Source of the DNA: Anaerolineae bacterium | GTDB taxonomy: Bacteria; Chloroflexota; Anaerolineae; Aggregatilineales; J027 | Length of the DNA stretch: 64,000 nucleotides | Assembly: GCA_019913005.1 (NCBI GenBank) | Contig: JAIOHL010000182.1 | Coordinates: 1-64,000 of the forward strand | Reading direction: 5' to 3' | In this document: positions 32,805 through 42,107 of the stretch, piece after piece | Position numbering within the stretch: the stretch's first letter is position 1 | How the letters are laid out: each line of letters starts with the position of its first letter | Made by a program: the position numbers and the translations under genes | The notes under the pieces: generated by a model | Databases searched by the model: none | Told to the model about the DNA's origin: nothing | The model's input: the letters and a program-made list of their open reading frames with translations, nothing else

Positions 32805-34187
32805 TTACTTTCCCTTCACCCGAACACGCGGCCCTTGTGCAGTATCTTCAATTTCATACCCTGCCCCTGTCACCGCGTCGCGCAAGGCATCGGCATCTTT
32901 CCAACGTTTTTCGGCGCGGGCCTGCTGACGCTGCTCCACCATCGCCAAAATTTCATCAGGGATGATTTCCACAGCAGGCTGCCATGTCGCCAATTGCAAG
33001 CCCATCACGCGGTCAAAGTCGAGCAACGTGGCTTTTTTGATTTGGGGTGGCAAATCGCTTTTGACCATTTCCCAAACCAGCGCCAGCACACGCGGCATAT
33101 TCAAGTCGTTGTTGATATGCTCCAAGAATCGCGCCTGATAGTCGGGGTCAACTGCATCGCCGGCTTCGCCCCATTCATACGAGGCTTGGCGCAACCGCTG
33201 TAAGGCCGTCACCGCCGCGTCAAGACTGTCCCAACTAAACGTCAATTTGGCCCGGTAATGAGCGCCGAGGCAGAAGAACCGATAGGCTAGTGGATCATAG
33301 CCCTTATCAATCAAGGTCTGAATCCGCAAGAATTCGCCAGTGGATTTCGACATTTTGCTGTCATCCAGTTGCAAGAAATAGCCGTGCATCCAGAAGTTCG
33401 CTAGACGGGTATTAAAACACGCCTCGGATTGGGCGATTTCATTGGGATGATGAACCGTGATATGGTCTTCCCCACCGCAGTGAATATCAAAATATTCACC
33501 TAGATACTTCGCCGCCATCGCCGTGCATTCAATATGCCACCCCGGAAAACCGACGCCCCAAGGACTGTCCCATTCCATCTGGCGTTTGACATCCGGCGTG
33601 CTGAATTTCCATAGGGCGAAGTCGGTGGGGTTGCGCTTTTCACCCACGTCTACCCGTGCCCCGGCCTTTTGCCCCTCAATATCCAATCGCCCAATATAGC
33701 CATAATCCGACTGTTTGGAGGTATCAAAATAGATGCCATCAGACGTGCGATAGGTGTAACCATTGGCGGCAATCGTCTCAATCGCCTCAATCTGCTCCTC
33801 AATATGGTCGGTGGCCCGGCACCAAATCGAAGGGTCTTCGATATTGAGATGCTTCAGGTCGCTCTGAAAAGCGCGAGTATATTCGGCAGCGATGTCCCAC
33901 GCGGTTTTGCCTGTGCGCCGAGAGCCTTTTTCCATCTTATCTTCGCCCGTATCGGCATCCGAGGTCAGATGGCCTACGTCGGTAACATTCATCACATGCC
34001 GCACTTTATAGCCGTTATATTCCAACACCCGCTTGAGAATATCCTCAAAAATATAGGTGCGGAGGTTGCCGATATGGGCATAGTCGTAGACCGTCGGGCC
34101 GCACGTATACAGGCCGACTTCTGGTGGATGAAGGGGTTCAAAAGGTCGTACCGTGCGGGTATAGGTATCAAAGAGTTGCAGTTCCAT
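32805..34187 (-). CDS. cysS: Cysteinyl-tRNA synthetase
   Basis: CysRS charges tRNA-Cys. The 460-residue protein has the zinc ligand Cys29 in [16 protein letters not shown], whose HIGN (38-41) is the HIGH motif. The other zinc-site region is [15 protein letters not shown], with [20 protein letters not shown] following. KMSKS lies at about 277-281. The DALR-like end closes with the [16 protein letters not shown] helix. Length and order are those of the bacterial enzyme. MshC and similar ligases are less likely, as length and motif details fit CysS. Confidence 0.97.
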   Translation of the reverse strand: MELQLFDTYTRTVRPFEPLHPPEVGLYTCGPTVYDYAHIGNLRTYIFEDILKRVLEYNGYKVRHVMNVTDVGHLTSDADTGEDKMEKGSRRTGKTAWDIAAEYTRAFQSDLKHLNIEDPSIWCRATDHIEEQIEAIETIAANGYTYRTSDGIYFDTSKQSDYGYIGRLDIEGQKAGARVDVGEKRNPTDFALWKFSTPDVKRQMEWDSPWGVGFPGWHIECTAMAAKYLGEYFDIHCGGEDHITVHHPNEIAQSEACFNTRLANFWMHGYFLQLDDSKMSKSTGEFLRIQTLIDKGYDPLAYRFFCLGAHYRAKLTFSWDSLDAAVTALQRLRQASYEWGEAGDAVDPDYQARFLEHINNDLNMPRVLALVWEMVKSDLPPQIKKATLLDFDRVMGLQLATWQPAVEIIPDEILAMVEQRQQARAEKRWKDADALRDAVTGAGYEIEDTAQGPRVRVKGK

Positions 34188-34374
34188 ATGTTGTCCTAAG
34201 CGTCAAGCCGTTTCCCAAATTGCTGATTTCTTAAATACTCCGAATCAAAGCCATATGTTGAAGGTTCTAACCTATCGCTGTTTACTTCCATGTTACCTTA
34301 GCGCAGGCCAATCGTCTATCGGGCAATCCTCCCAACGAAACCACTACCCTCCTTTGACGCCACCATGATTTGGG

Positions 34375-34403
34375 TTGACCCAAGCGCCTGCCTACGTCAT
34401 AAT
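34375..34403 (+). promoter_or_regulatory. Promoter giving a very short leader for the transglycosylase gene
   Basis: TTGACC (34375-34380) and CATAAT (34398-34403) have an ideal 17-nt spacer. Transcription would start at ~34410, two bases from the ATG at 34412, and no Shine-Dalgarno is visible, so the mRNA is probably leaderless. Confidence 0.6.
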
Positions 34404-34411
34404 CTGCATTT

Positions 34412-36844
34412 ATGCGACTGAAAACACCTTCCCCCTACCCCCTGATATTGATCGCCCTTGCAGCAGCACTGGGATGCAGCCTGACCGGGACACCCGAACC
34501 GATTATTGTCACCGCCACCCCGGAAGGCACAGGCGGCCCAATTTACATCACCGCCACACCCAATTTTACGCCGACCCCCGAACCTGTTGCTTTGCCCACC
34601 CTACCGCCCGAAGATGCCATTACCGCCGCCGAAAGCGCTTTGTTTAATGGCAATTACGAGGAAGCGGTCAAGCAGTACCAAACGGTGGTCAATCAGGAAT
34701 TTGTTGCCAGCGACCTCCGCGCCTCGGCCTATTATGGGTTAGGACAGGCCAATCTGCGGGAAGGCTATTTCGACCAAGCCTTCATCGCCTTCAGTGAATT
34801 TATCCAGCAGTTCCCCGACGACCCGCGCATCGCCCAAGCCTATTTTCAGCGTGGGGATGCCAATTTAGGAATCGGCAGTTGGGAAGCCGCCATCACCGAT
34901 TTTCAAAAATATCTATCCCTGCGCCCCGGCCTAATAGATAGCTACGCTTATGAGCGTATCGGAGATGCCTATCTTGCGTTGAATCTGCCGACCCAAGCCT
35001 TTGAAAATTACCTTGCCGCCGCCGACGCCACTCGCACCCTTGTACCCCTCTTGGTTTTGCGTGAGCGCATCGCCGCGACGTATGTGAATCAAGGCTTATT
35101 GACCGAGGCCGTCGCCCAATACGACGAAATTCTACAAATCGCCCAAAATGGTGGGTATCGCGCCAGCATTGAATCACAGGCCGCTGCGTTGGAATTGCAG
35201 GCCGGGAATACGGTGGCTGCCTACACTCGGTTACAGCGCATTTTTAACGACTATCCCTCGACCATCTACGGCTATCAAGCTATGCAGACCCTTTTGGCAG
35301 CAGGTTATGAAATTGACCCGCTTGAACGTGCCCAGATCAGTTTTGCCGCCGAAGATTATGGGGATGTGATTACCGTCCTCAATGATTACAGTACGACGGT
35401 TTACACCATGCCCACCGATGCCCTGTTATTGTTGGGGCAGGCCTATCGGGGTTTGGGTAATTTCGACGCTGCCTTCACGACCCTACAAACCATTACCACC
35501 AATTACCCCACTGACCCACTATTTGGTGTGGCGTGGTTGGAACAAGGCCGCACGCTGTTTTTGCAGGGCAATTTTATCGGCGCAGCGTCCCATTACAGCC
35601 AGTTGCCCACCGTCAGCCCGGCCAGCCCCCAAGCCCCTGAAGCCCTGTGGCGCTCCGGCTATATCTATGCCACGCAACTCAATGACAATCAGCGTGCCCT
35701 GCAAATGTTTGACCAATTGGGCAAAACCTATCCCGGTAACGAGTGGGCACAGGATGGCCTTTTAATCGCTGCCTCACTCGCCTTAAACTTAGGCCAGACC
35801 CAACAGGCCCAAGCCCTCTACACCCAATTGGCGAATACAGGGACGGGCGAAAACAAAGCGTTGGCTTTTTTGTGGTTGGGGCGGCTCTACCGCGATCAGG
35901 GCCAAACCGACCTTGCCGAGCAATCGTTTTTAGGTGCGTCCCAAGCTGACCCCGGTAGTTATTACAGCCTGCGTGCCCAAGACATCCTTGCAGGCCAAGA
36001 ACCGTTTACCCCACCCGCCAGCTATCAATTTGAATTTGATGAGGCGCAGGAAATCGCCAAAGCTGAAGATTGGATGCGAACGACGTTTGACATTCAGCAA
36101 GAAGGAGCGCTCTACCCCCTTAGCCAAGCACTGGAAACCGACCCGCATATGATCCGGGGGCGCGAATTGTGGGCACTCGCCGCCTTTGATGATGCCCGTG
36201 CCGAATTTGACACCCTGCGTGAAAGCTACGAAGCCGACCCGCTGGCGACCTATCAATTGGCCCACTATTTTGCGGAAATGGGCCTCTATCGCTCCTCGAT
36301 TGAAGCTGCCGCCATTTTGCTGATTAACGCCGGGGTGGATACTTTAGACGCCCCCGGTTATATCGCCCGTCTGCGCTACCCCATCCACTATGCCGATTTG
36401 GTGCTGCCTGCCACCGAAAAATATAATCTTGACCCCCTGCTGGTATTCAGTCTGATTCGCCAAGAGAGCCTGTTCCAAAGTTTTGCCACCAGCACAGCCG
36501 CCGCACAGGGTCTCATGCAGATTATTCCCGACACTGGCGCTGACATCGCTGCCCAACTCAACTGGCCCAATTACACCAACAGCGATGTCTATCGGCCCTA
36601 TGTCAATGTCGAGTTTGGTACCTATTATTTGGATTGGACGCTCGGCTTGGTAGACAATGTGCCCTACGCGGCACTGGCAGGCTATAACGGCGGCCCCGGC
36701 AATGCCCAAGAATGGCTGTCCATCGCTGGCCCGGATTTGGACAAATTTGTGCAAACCATCACCTTTGACGAGACGCGCACCTATGTGACGCGCATCTATG
36801 AACAATACGACACCTACCGTGCCCTCTATGGCATCAACAACTAG
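34412..36844 (+). CDS. Lipoprotein lytic murein transglycosylase with TPR repeats
   Basis: This enzyme cleaves peptidoglycan glycan strands to 1,6-anhydro ends. The 810-residue protein starts with a lipoprotein signal (lipobox ALGC, Cys22) and a Thr/Pro-rich linker. Residues ~65-640 are TPR-like helical repeats (AITAAESALFNGNYEEAVKQ, DDPRIAQAYFQRGDANLGIG and so on). The C-terminal SLT domain (~655-795) has LLVFSLIRQESLFQSFA with the catalytic Glu685, then AAQGLMQIIPDTG and AALAGYNGGPGN. It is Slt70-like, but lipid-anchored. It overlaps the next gene, so the two are translated together. Confidence 0.93.
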   Translation: MRLKTPSPYPLILIALAAALGCSLTGTPEPIIVTATPEGTGGPIYITATPNFTPTPEPVALPTLPPEDAITAAESALFNGNYEEAVKQYQTVVNQEFVASDLRASAYYGLGQANLREGYFDQAFIAFSEFIQQFPDDPRIAQAYFQRGDANLGIGSWEAAITDFQKYLSLRPGLIDSYAYERIGDAYLALNLPTQAFENYLAAADATRTLVPLLVLRERIAATYVNQGLLTEAVAQYDEILQIAQNGGYRASIESQAAALELQAGNTVAAYTRLQRIFNDYPSTIYGYQAMQTLLAAGYEIDPLERAQISFAAEDYGDVITVLNDYSTTVYTMPTDALLLLGQAYRGLGNFDAAFTTLQTITTNYPTDPLFGVAWLEQGRTLFLQGNFIGAASHYSQLPTVSPASPQAPEALWRSGYIYATQLNDNQRALQMFDQLGKTYPGNEWAQDGLLIAASLALNLGQTQQAQALYTQLANTGTGENKALAFLWLGRLYRDQGQTDLAEQSFLGASQADPGSYYSLRAQDILAGQEPFTPPASYQFEFDEAQEIAKAEDWMRTTFDIQQEGALYPLSQALETDPHMIRGRELWALAAFDDARAEFDTLRESYEADPLATYQLAHYFAEMGLYRSSIEAAAILLINAGVDTLDAPGYIARLRYPIHYADLVLPATEKYNLDPLLVFSLIRQESLFQSFATSTAAAQGLMQIIPDTGADIAAQLNWPNYTNSDVYRPYVNVEFGTYYLDWTLGLVDNVPYAALAGYNGGPGNAQEWLSIAGPDLDKFVQTITFDETRTYVTRIYEQYDTYRALYGINN

Positions 36845-38828
36845 ACGGCTCACGCACCTCCTGTTGGAATCCATCGCCCCGCTGCTGATTATGGTAGTGG
36901 GGTTTCTGCTGTATCGCCCTGCCCTTGATTTAATGCTGTTCTGGGATGACATCCCACATATGCTCTGGCTGGATACCCATCTGGGTGGGGAGTATTGGCT
37001 CAGTTCCAGTGGCTTTCCGTTCTATCGCCCCGCCGCCTTTACCGCGTGGGAAATTTTGGGGCATGATGCCGCTGCCCTACACACCCTTTCCGTTGGGCTA
37101 CATCTCATCAACGCCGTTTTAGTGTCTGCACTTGCCCATCGTCTCAGCCATTCGCGCCAAGCTGGATTTTTTGCCGGATTGCTGTTTGTCACTTTCCCCT
37201 TTAGCTATCAAACCGTCATCCCCACCCCGGCCCAATTTCACCTCTGGCTGACATTCGGCTTTTTGGCCTCGGCCTATTTGATTTTGGTGTGGCTCGATCA
37301 TCCACAGCATTGGAAACTCATCTTGGCATGGGTCGTGGCGTTTTGGGCTATCTTCAGCCACGAAAACGGCATTATCGCCCCGCTGTTAATTGGTCTGATG
37401 ATTTTTACCGCCCATCCCAATCAACTGCCCTTGCGCCGCGCCGATTTTGAATTGACCCGCCTGCGCCAAAATCGCCTCATCGTCGCACTTGCCCCGATTG
37501 CTTTTTTTGCCCTGCTCTACGGCCTCATCTGGCAAATTATTCCACTCGATAACGACTCGACTGGTCTCAAGACCGCCGCGCTGGATGTCAAAATCGGCCA
37601 AACCTTACAGGCCATCGGTTTCCCATTGGCGGCCCAATTCCGCATGTTTCTTGATCCCCCAAGCGGCACGGCGTTGGCATGGGTCAGCGGCTGTGTGGCT
37701 CTTACGATTTTTGGCGTATGGTTTTACATGCACCATCGCTGGCCCATCCATAACGACGAGGGTGACACCCCACCCCCCGCGTCATTTGAACCGACTCGCC
37801 TTGCCCGTCTTGGCCTCCTATGGATTCCATTGGCAATGCTCCCGGCGTGGCTATTTTTGGATGTCGGCTACCTATTGAGCAACCCGCGTTTGCATTATCT
37901 GGCATCGGTGGGAGTTGCATGGGCATGGGCCGGATTATTGACCACCCCTCTCCCACGTATCGCCCCGCGTCTATTGCAACCGATTATCGGCGTGACCGGG
38001 ATTGTTATTGCATTGATGGTCGCCCTACCCTTTATCCAAAATCGGCTGGATGAGCACCATCTGTTGAACGATTACTATCAGGAAATCGCCGATACCGCCG
38101 CTGTTGAAAATCAATCACTGTTGGTGGTCAATCCACCCGCCTACCTTGCCCCACGCCAACCGACCTTTTTGTTGGGTGCGGAAGGCAGCGTCTATCTGCC
38201 TGATTTCGTGAGCCTGAACGACTTTTTGCGCCTCAATGACGGGGATTTTCCAGATAGTGCCCTCACCCATGTCGCCCGTGCCGATGACATCATCCCTGCC
38301 ACCACACGGATTTATCAGGTTGAAGCCGCCGGCTTGGATCGGGCCACCCTATCGAACTATGATCGGGTGCTGGTTAGTCGGCAAATTGGCGGAGATATTT
38401 ATGCTCCCCTCGCTGGCATCCAGCTGGCTAATGCGCCGATTTCAACCACCCCTGCCGCCGATTTTGACAATGGCATCCTTTTGGAATCGCTGAAAATTGG
38501 GCCGGATGAAGCATTAAGCGCGGCGACTGCCAAGCATATTTTGCGGCTGGAACTCATCTGGCAGGTGCAATCTCCCCCCACCGAACCACTGGAGATTTTT
38601 GTACATCTGATGTGTGATGAGCGCCTTGCTACTGATGCTGATGGCCCGCCCGTAGGTCGTCTCTATCCATTGGCAATGTGGCAATCCGGCGAACGCTGGC
38701 AAGATTTTCGTTATTTCATTATCCCAGATGGCCTCTACCCGCCGGAGTGTTTATCAGTGCTGATCGGCCTGTATAATCCAACTTCCGGTGATCGCCTGCC
38801 CGTCACCGCGACCATACCCATAAACTAA
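36828..38828 (+). CDS. GT-C-like polytopic membrane protein
   Basis: The 666-residue protein has roughly ten membrane helices in the first two thirds and a soluble, beta-rich C-terminal domain outside. After the first helix comes FWDDIPHMLWLDTH, an acidic pair in the first outer loop as in GT-C enzymes. FSHENGIIAPLLIGLM later on recalls the KENA-type motif of TMTC/GT39 relatives. Hence a lipid-sugar-dependent glycosyltransferase is likely, without proof. The start at 36828 is preferred to 36798 because it reduces the overlap with the transglycosylase gene; neither has a Shine-Dalgarno. Confidence 0.7.
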   Translation: MASTTRRLTHLLLESIAPLLIMVVGFLLYRPALDLMLFWDDIPHMLWLDTHLGGEYWLSSSGFPFYRPAAFTAWEILGHDAAALHTLSVGLHLINAVLVSALAHRLSHSRQAGFFAGLLFVTFPFSYQTVIPTPAQFHLWLTFGFLASAYLILVWLDHPQHWKLILAWVVAFWAIFSHENGIIAPLLIGLMIFTAHPNQLPLRRADFELTRLRQNRLIVALAPIAFFALLYGLIWQIIPLDNDSTGLKTAALDVKIGQTLQAIGFPLAAQFRMFLDPPSGTALAWVSGCVALTIFGVWFYMHHRWPIHNDEGDTPPPASFEPTRLARLGLLWIPLAMLPAWLFLDVGYLLSNPRLHYLASVGVAWAWAGLLTTPLPRIAPRLLQPIIGVTGIVIALMVALPFIQNRLDEHHLLNDYYQEIADTAAVENQSLLVVNPPAYLAPRQPTFLLGAEGSVYLPDFVSLNDFLRLNDGDFPDSALTHVARADDIIPATTRIYQVEAAGLDRATLSNYDRVLVSRQIGGDIYAPLAGIQLANAPISTTPAADFDNGILLESLKIGPDEALSAATAKHILRLELIWQVQSPPTEPLEIFVHLMCDERLATDADGPPVGRLYPLAMWQSGERWQDFRYFIIPDGLYPPECLSVLIGLYNPTSGDRLPVTATIPIN

Positions 38829-39880
38829 AATCCGCGTAACAGCGCCCTCGGCCCGCGATATAGGGGACAGACACACCGCGCACATTCGGCCCGTTCGCCA
38901 TTCCGATAAGCCGTCCGCAGTGCTATTGCCGCCGGGTCATTAAGGGCATCTTCTAGTTCAACCCCATCGCCATTCAGCTTGCCCCACGATGGCAAAAAAT
39001 AGCAGGGTTGCAAGCGTCCATCCCAATTGACCACCGCCGAAATATGCGGGGCATTGCAGCGCGGCCCTTCAAATTCACCCACCCCCAACGGCTCGGCAAA
39101 ATAATCATATAGGCGGCGTAGTTTGCTAGGGCTTTCGGCAATACGACCATTGGCAAAATGGGTGGCATGGGTGCGCTCTAAGTCGTCCAATATCGTCGCG
39201 AATTCGGGCAAGTCTTCCGCCGTTAACCCGACAAATTCATTGACGGGCATATTCAGCGGGATGACATCCTCAAAACGTGGCCCAAACGCATAGGGGTTGA
39301 CCGTATCCACCGCCAAAAAGCTGACCTGCTGCGCCCCGGCTCCCAGCGAAGTATCCACAATCTGAGGCATCTGACGAAAATTGGCCCGCATCAAGGTGGT
39401 GCGCGTACTAACCGGGATACCTGCCCTGCTCACGATTTGCATCCCTTCCAAGATGAGATTCAGCCCATCCACCCCGCGTATTTTTTCATACAGGTCGGGG
39501 GTCGCCGCGTCCAAACTGACTGTCAGCATGTCCACATAAGCGATGACCTCCTCGGCTTGTTTCCGCAGCAAAAGGCCGTTCGTCAGCAGCCAAATCTTCG
39601 ACCCCGCCGCTCGAAATTGTTGGGCAATCGCGGGCCATTCGGGATGCTGCATGGCTTCCCCGCCCGACAGCAAAATCAACTGTGTGCCTAATTTTTGGCT
39701 AGATGTTGCCAATCGTTCAACCAATCCCATGTCCATGTTACGGCGCGGCGCTTTCCAAATGTCGCACATGGCGCATTTGCTGTTGCACCCGTCCGTCAAA
39801 TACAGCACCAACAGTGGCAGGGTACGCAGATGGTCGGACATCAGATTGGGTAGGCTGCGGAGGTGGGTCAATTTCATCAT
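38825..39880 (-). CDS. Radical SAM protein with SPASM-type C-terminus
   Basis: The 351-residue protein has the radical SAM cluster motif CNSKCAMC (Cys-x3-Cys-x2-Cys) near residue 32, then LSGGEAMQHPE and LLTNGLLL. The C-terminal region has GPRCNAPHISAVVNWDGRLQPCYF and ECARCVCPLYRG, the cysteine spacing of a SPASM/twitch auxiliary cluster. Members modify peptides or act in cofactor and lipid pathways. No precursor peptide gene is evident next to it, so the substrate is unknown. It overlaps the convergent GT-C-like gene by 4 bp. Confidence 0.88.
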   Translation of the reverse strand: MMKLTHLRSLPNLMSDHLRTLPLLVLYLTDGCNSKCAMCDIWKAPRRNMDMGLVERLATSSQKLGTQLILLSGGEAMQHPEWPAIAQQFRAAGSKIWLLTNGLLLRKQAEEVIAYVDMLTVSLDAATPDLYEKIRGVDGLNLILEGMQIVSRAGIPVSTRTTLMRANFRQMPQIVDTSLGAGAQQVSFLAVDTVNPYAFGPRFEDVIPLNMPVNEFVGLTAEDLPEFATILDDLERTHATHFANGRIAESPSKLRRLYDYFAEPLGVGEFEGPRCNAPHISAVVNWDGRLQPCYFLPSWGKLNGDGVELEDALNDPAAIALRTAYRNGERAECARCVCPLYRGPRALLRGF

Positions 39881-40020
39881 GGTAGCTACAATTTCTCACT
39901 TGCGGCAAACAATTCAAGTCCAAAGTATACTTGCCCCTGTTGTGATTAGCGACCCAAAGCGAAAACTAGAGATAAAAAATCATAGAATATACGTTCTATT
40001 TATATAAGCCGAATTTGAAT

Positions 40021-40036
40021 TCGTAACCGTGGTTAC
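40021..40036. promoter_or_regulatory. Operator-like palindrome upstream of the ligase-like gene
   Basis: CGTAACCGTGGTTACG is a perfect 7-2-7 inverted repeat in the AT-rich gap between the divergent radical SAM and O-antigen ligase-like genes. It fits a dimeric regulator site. No further gene is visible between 39881 and 40137. Confidence 0.4.
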
Positions 40037-40137
40037 GGATTTATGGTCATGAATTATATAGAATGGCTTGGTGATGACCGTTAAGCTATAAAAAGTGTGT
40101 TAGGGCAAACCCAAATATTCGGACATATCCCAGCATA

Positions 40138-41610
40138 ATGAATCAACCAACATCCTCACAACTCCTTTGGCAGCGTTGGACCAAAACTCTGACCTATGCC
40201 ATGCACGGCCTGATTTTATTCATCTTTTTCAGCGCAACGTGGTGGTGGCGACCACGTTGGGCCTACGCCGAATGGGTACCCGACTTTTTCCGCGAACGAT
40301 TGAGCTACCCCTCCAATACCCAAGAATATTTGTCGGTCTACTACATCCGCTTTACGTTGGTATATCTAGTGGTGATCTTAGCCTGCCTGTGGGCTTTGAC
40401 GATGTTTAAGGGCCTGCACGAACTGGTCTTGGATGGGCGCATCTGGTGGGCGGCGGGATTGGTCATGCTCTCCTTTTATATTCGTCTATCGGTGGGATGG
40501 GCTGACCAAAAAGGCATTGCCAATTCGCAGGCGATTCAATGGATGCTAGTGACGATTTTTGCCCTGATTGTGACGTGTAACGGCCCACAGCCACGTTGGG
40601 TAGCGACGGCGCTGGTCGGGGGCACAATCTTCCATGCCGTCATCGCCATTACCCAATCAGCTTTACAGCATGAAGTCAATCTGGCATGGCTCGATCAGCA
40701 CTGGCTCAAAATCGGCCTCGACTTGGTGGAATATCGCCGCAGCCCCGATGCCTCCGGTGTGCCGGTAGTGCAAGCCGATGGGGTGCGCTTCCTACGGGCC
40801 TATGGCCTGACCTCCCACCCCAATCCACTCGCCGGAGGATTGGCGGTTGGCATTATCGCAGGCCTGTGGATGTGGCTCAAACCCGAAACACGCCGCGCCG
40901 CCGCATGGGTCACAACGATTGGTGTTTGGGGACTGCTGCTGACCTTCAGTCGTTCGGGAATAGGCAGTCTCGCGGTTGGCCTCCTCACCACCGTTGGCTT
41001 ATTTTTCATCAACCGCGATTTAAAAGGCGATGGCTGGCGGGGTATCGTGGCGCTGGCGATGATGCTGGCTCTCGTTGGCGGGGTGTTTTATATCGGCTAC
41101 CGTCCGTTAATTGAATCCCGCGCTGGAGAGGGTGAAGAAGGCTTGCCCTCCGTCGAGGACATCAGTATTGCCGCCCGTGAAATCCTCACGCAACAAGCCC
41201 GTGAGATTTTCCGTGACCATCGCTGGACAGGCATTGGCATTGGCAATTTCCCGTGGGAAAGCCAAAAAATGATTGACCAAGACCCGCGTGATTTAGATAT
41301 ACAGGGCACAAATGTCCATAATATCTATTACCTGATCCTCGCCGAATTGGGAATTGTAGGGGCCGCCCTCACCAGTTGGATTTTCATCTTAGCAGGGGGC
41401 CTGCTGTGGATTCAATGGCGCGAAGGCAAACTCAGCCCCGAAGCCGCCTGTTTGTGGGGAGCAGTTGGCGCATGGCTGGCGGTTGGGTGGTATGATTATT
41501 ATCATTGGGTCATCTTTACCCATCAAATTATTTTTTGGGGCGTCATGGCTGCGGCGCTCACCCCTAGTAATCGTAGGTCGGGAGACATAGAAGCTGATGA
41601 AACCGATTGA
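40138..41610 (+). CDS. O-antigen ligase/polymerase-like membrane protein
   Basis: The 490-residue protein has about ten membrane helices and the Wzy_C/WaaL pattern. The features are FLRAYGLTSHPNPLAGGLAVG, LLLTFSRSGIGSLAVGLL, a large outer loop, then HRWTGIGIGNFPWES and NVHNIYYLILAELGIVG. The Arg/His residues in that loop are those used in glycan transfer from polyprenyl diphosphate. It is likely to ligate or polymerise a surface polysaccharide. The next gene begins 14 bp before its stop codon. Confidence 0.85.
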   Translation: MNQPTSSQLLWQRWTKTLTYAMHGLILFIFFSATWWWRPRWAYAEWVPDFFRERLSYPSNTQEYLSVYYIRFTLVYLVVILACLWALTMFKGLHELVLDGRIWWAAGLVMLSFYIRLSVGWADQKGIANSQAIQWMLVTIFALIVTCNGPQPRWVATALVGGTIFHAVIAITQSALQHEVNLAWLDQHWLKIGLDLVEYRRSPDASGVPVVQADGVRFLRAYGLTSHPNPLAGGLAVGIIAGLWMWLKPETRRAAAWVTTIGVWGLLLTFSRSGIGSLAVGLLTTVGLFFINRDLKGDGWRGIVALAMMLALVGGVFYIGYRPLIESRAGEGEEGLPSVEDISIAAREILTQQAREIFRDHRWTGIGIGNFPWESQKMIDQDPRDLDIQGTNVHNIYYLILAELGIVGAALTSWIFILAGGLLWIQWREGKLSPEAACLWGAVGAWLAVGWYDYYHWVIFTHQIIFWGVMAAALTPSNRRSGDIEADETD

Positions 41611-42013
41611 ACTCAACGACCAGTGGCGTTTTATGCGACAGGATGTGCCCGGTAGTGCCGATTACAGCCAAGTATCGGTGCATGACCATCTGTGGCCCAC
41701 TTTGACCATCCTCAAAGGCGAGGCCCTCAAAGAATTGGTCAGCGACGAGGGCTGTGTCTGGCTGCGACAAACCTTTGAGATGCCCGCCAATGACGAATGC
41801 AGTACATGGTGGTTGGAATTTGCCGAGCCGCTTCAAGGCAAAGTGTGGGTCAATGGCAAGTCGCTGGGTGGCGATAATAAACAGCGCTTTAATGTCACCG
41901 CCGAGGTTTCAATGGGCAGCAATCTGGTCGTGCTGTGTCTTGACTGTCCACTCTATCCCGATGATGACCACACATGGCGCAAAGCCTCGTGTGTGCCGTA
42001 TCCGTGTGAATGA
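41597..42013 (+). CDS. Stand-alone GH2-type sugar-binding jelly-roll domain
   Basis: The 138-residue protein looks like the N-terminal sugar-binding domain of glycoside hydrolase family 2 enzymes. It has LNDQWRFMRQD, HDHLWPTLTIL, CVWLRQTFEMP, WWLEFAEPLQGKVWVNGKSLG and GSNLVVLCLDCP. No catalytic barrel follows. It has no signal peptide, so it acts in the cytosol or is a remnant. It overlaps the O-antigen ligase-like gene by 14 bp, which suggests coupling and possibly a carbohydrate-related role. Confidence 0.65.
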   Translation: MKPIELNDQWRFMRQDVPGSADYSQVSVHDHLWPTLTILKGEALKELVSDEGCVWLRQTFEMPANDECSTWWLEFAEPLQGKVWVNGKSLGGDNKQRFNVTAEVSMGSNLVVLCLDCPLYPDDDHTWRKASCVPYPCE

Positions 42014-42066
42014 CCGCGAATTGCCACCTCTTGGCTGACAGCCGCATCGCCCTTTACACGATGGGG

Positions 42067-42072
42067 TATAAT
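42067..42072 (+). promoter_or_regulatory. -10 element of the mreCD-mrdA operon
   Basis: A perfect TATAAT, preceded by GGGG, gives a start near 42079 and a ~29-nt leader that holds AAGGA before the TTG start of mreC. No convincing -35 is visible. Confidence 0.45.
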
Positions 42073-42107
42073 TCCTCTCCGAATTCGGTGGAAAAGGAAT
42101 TATTGGG

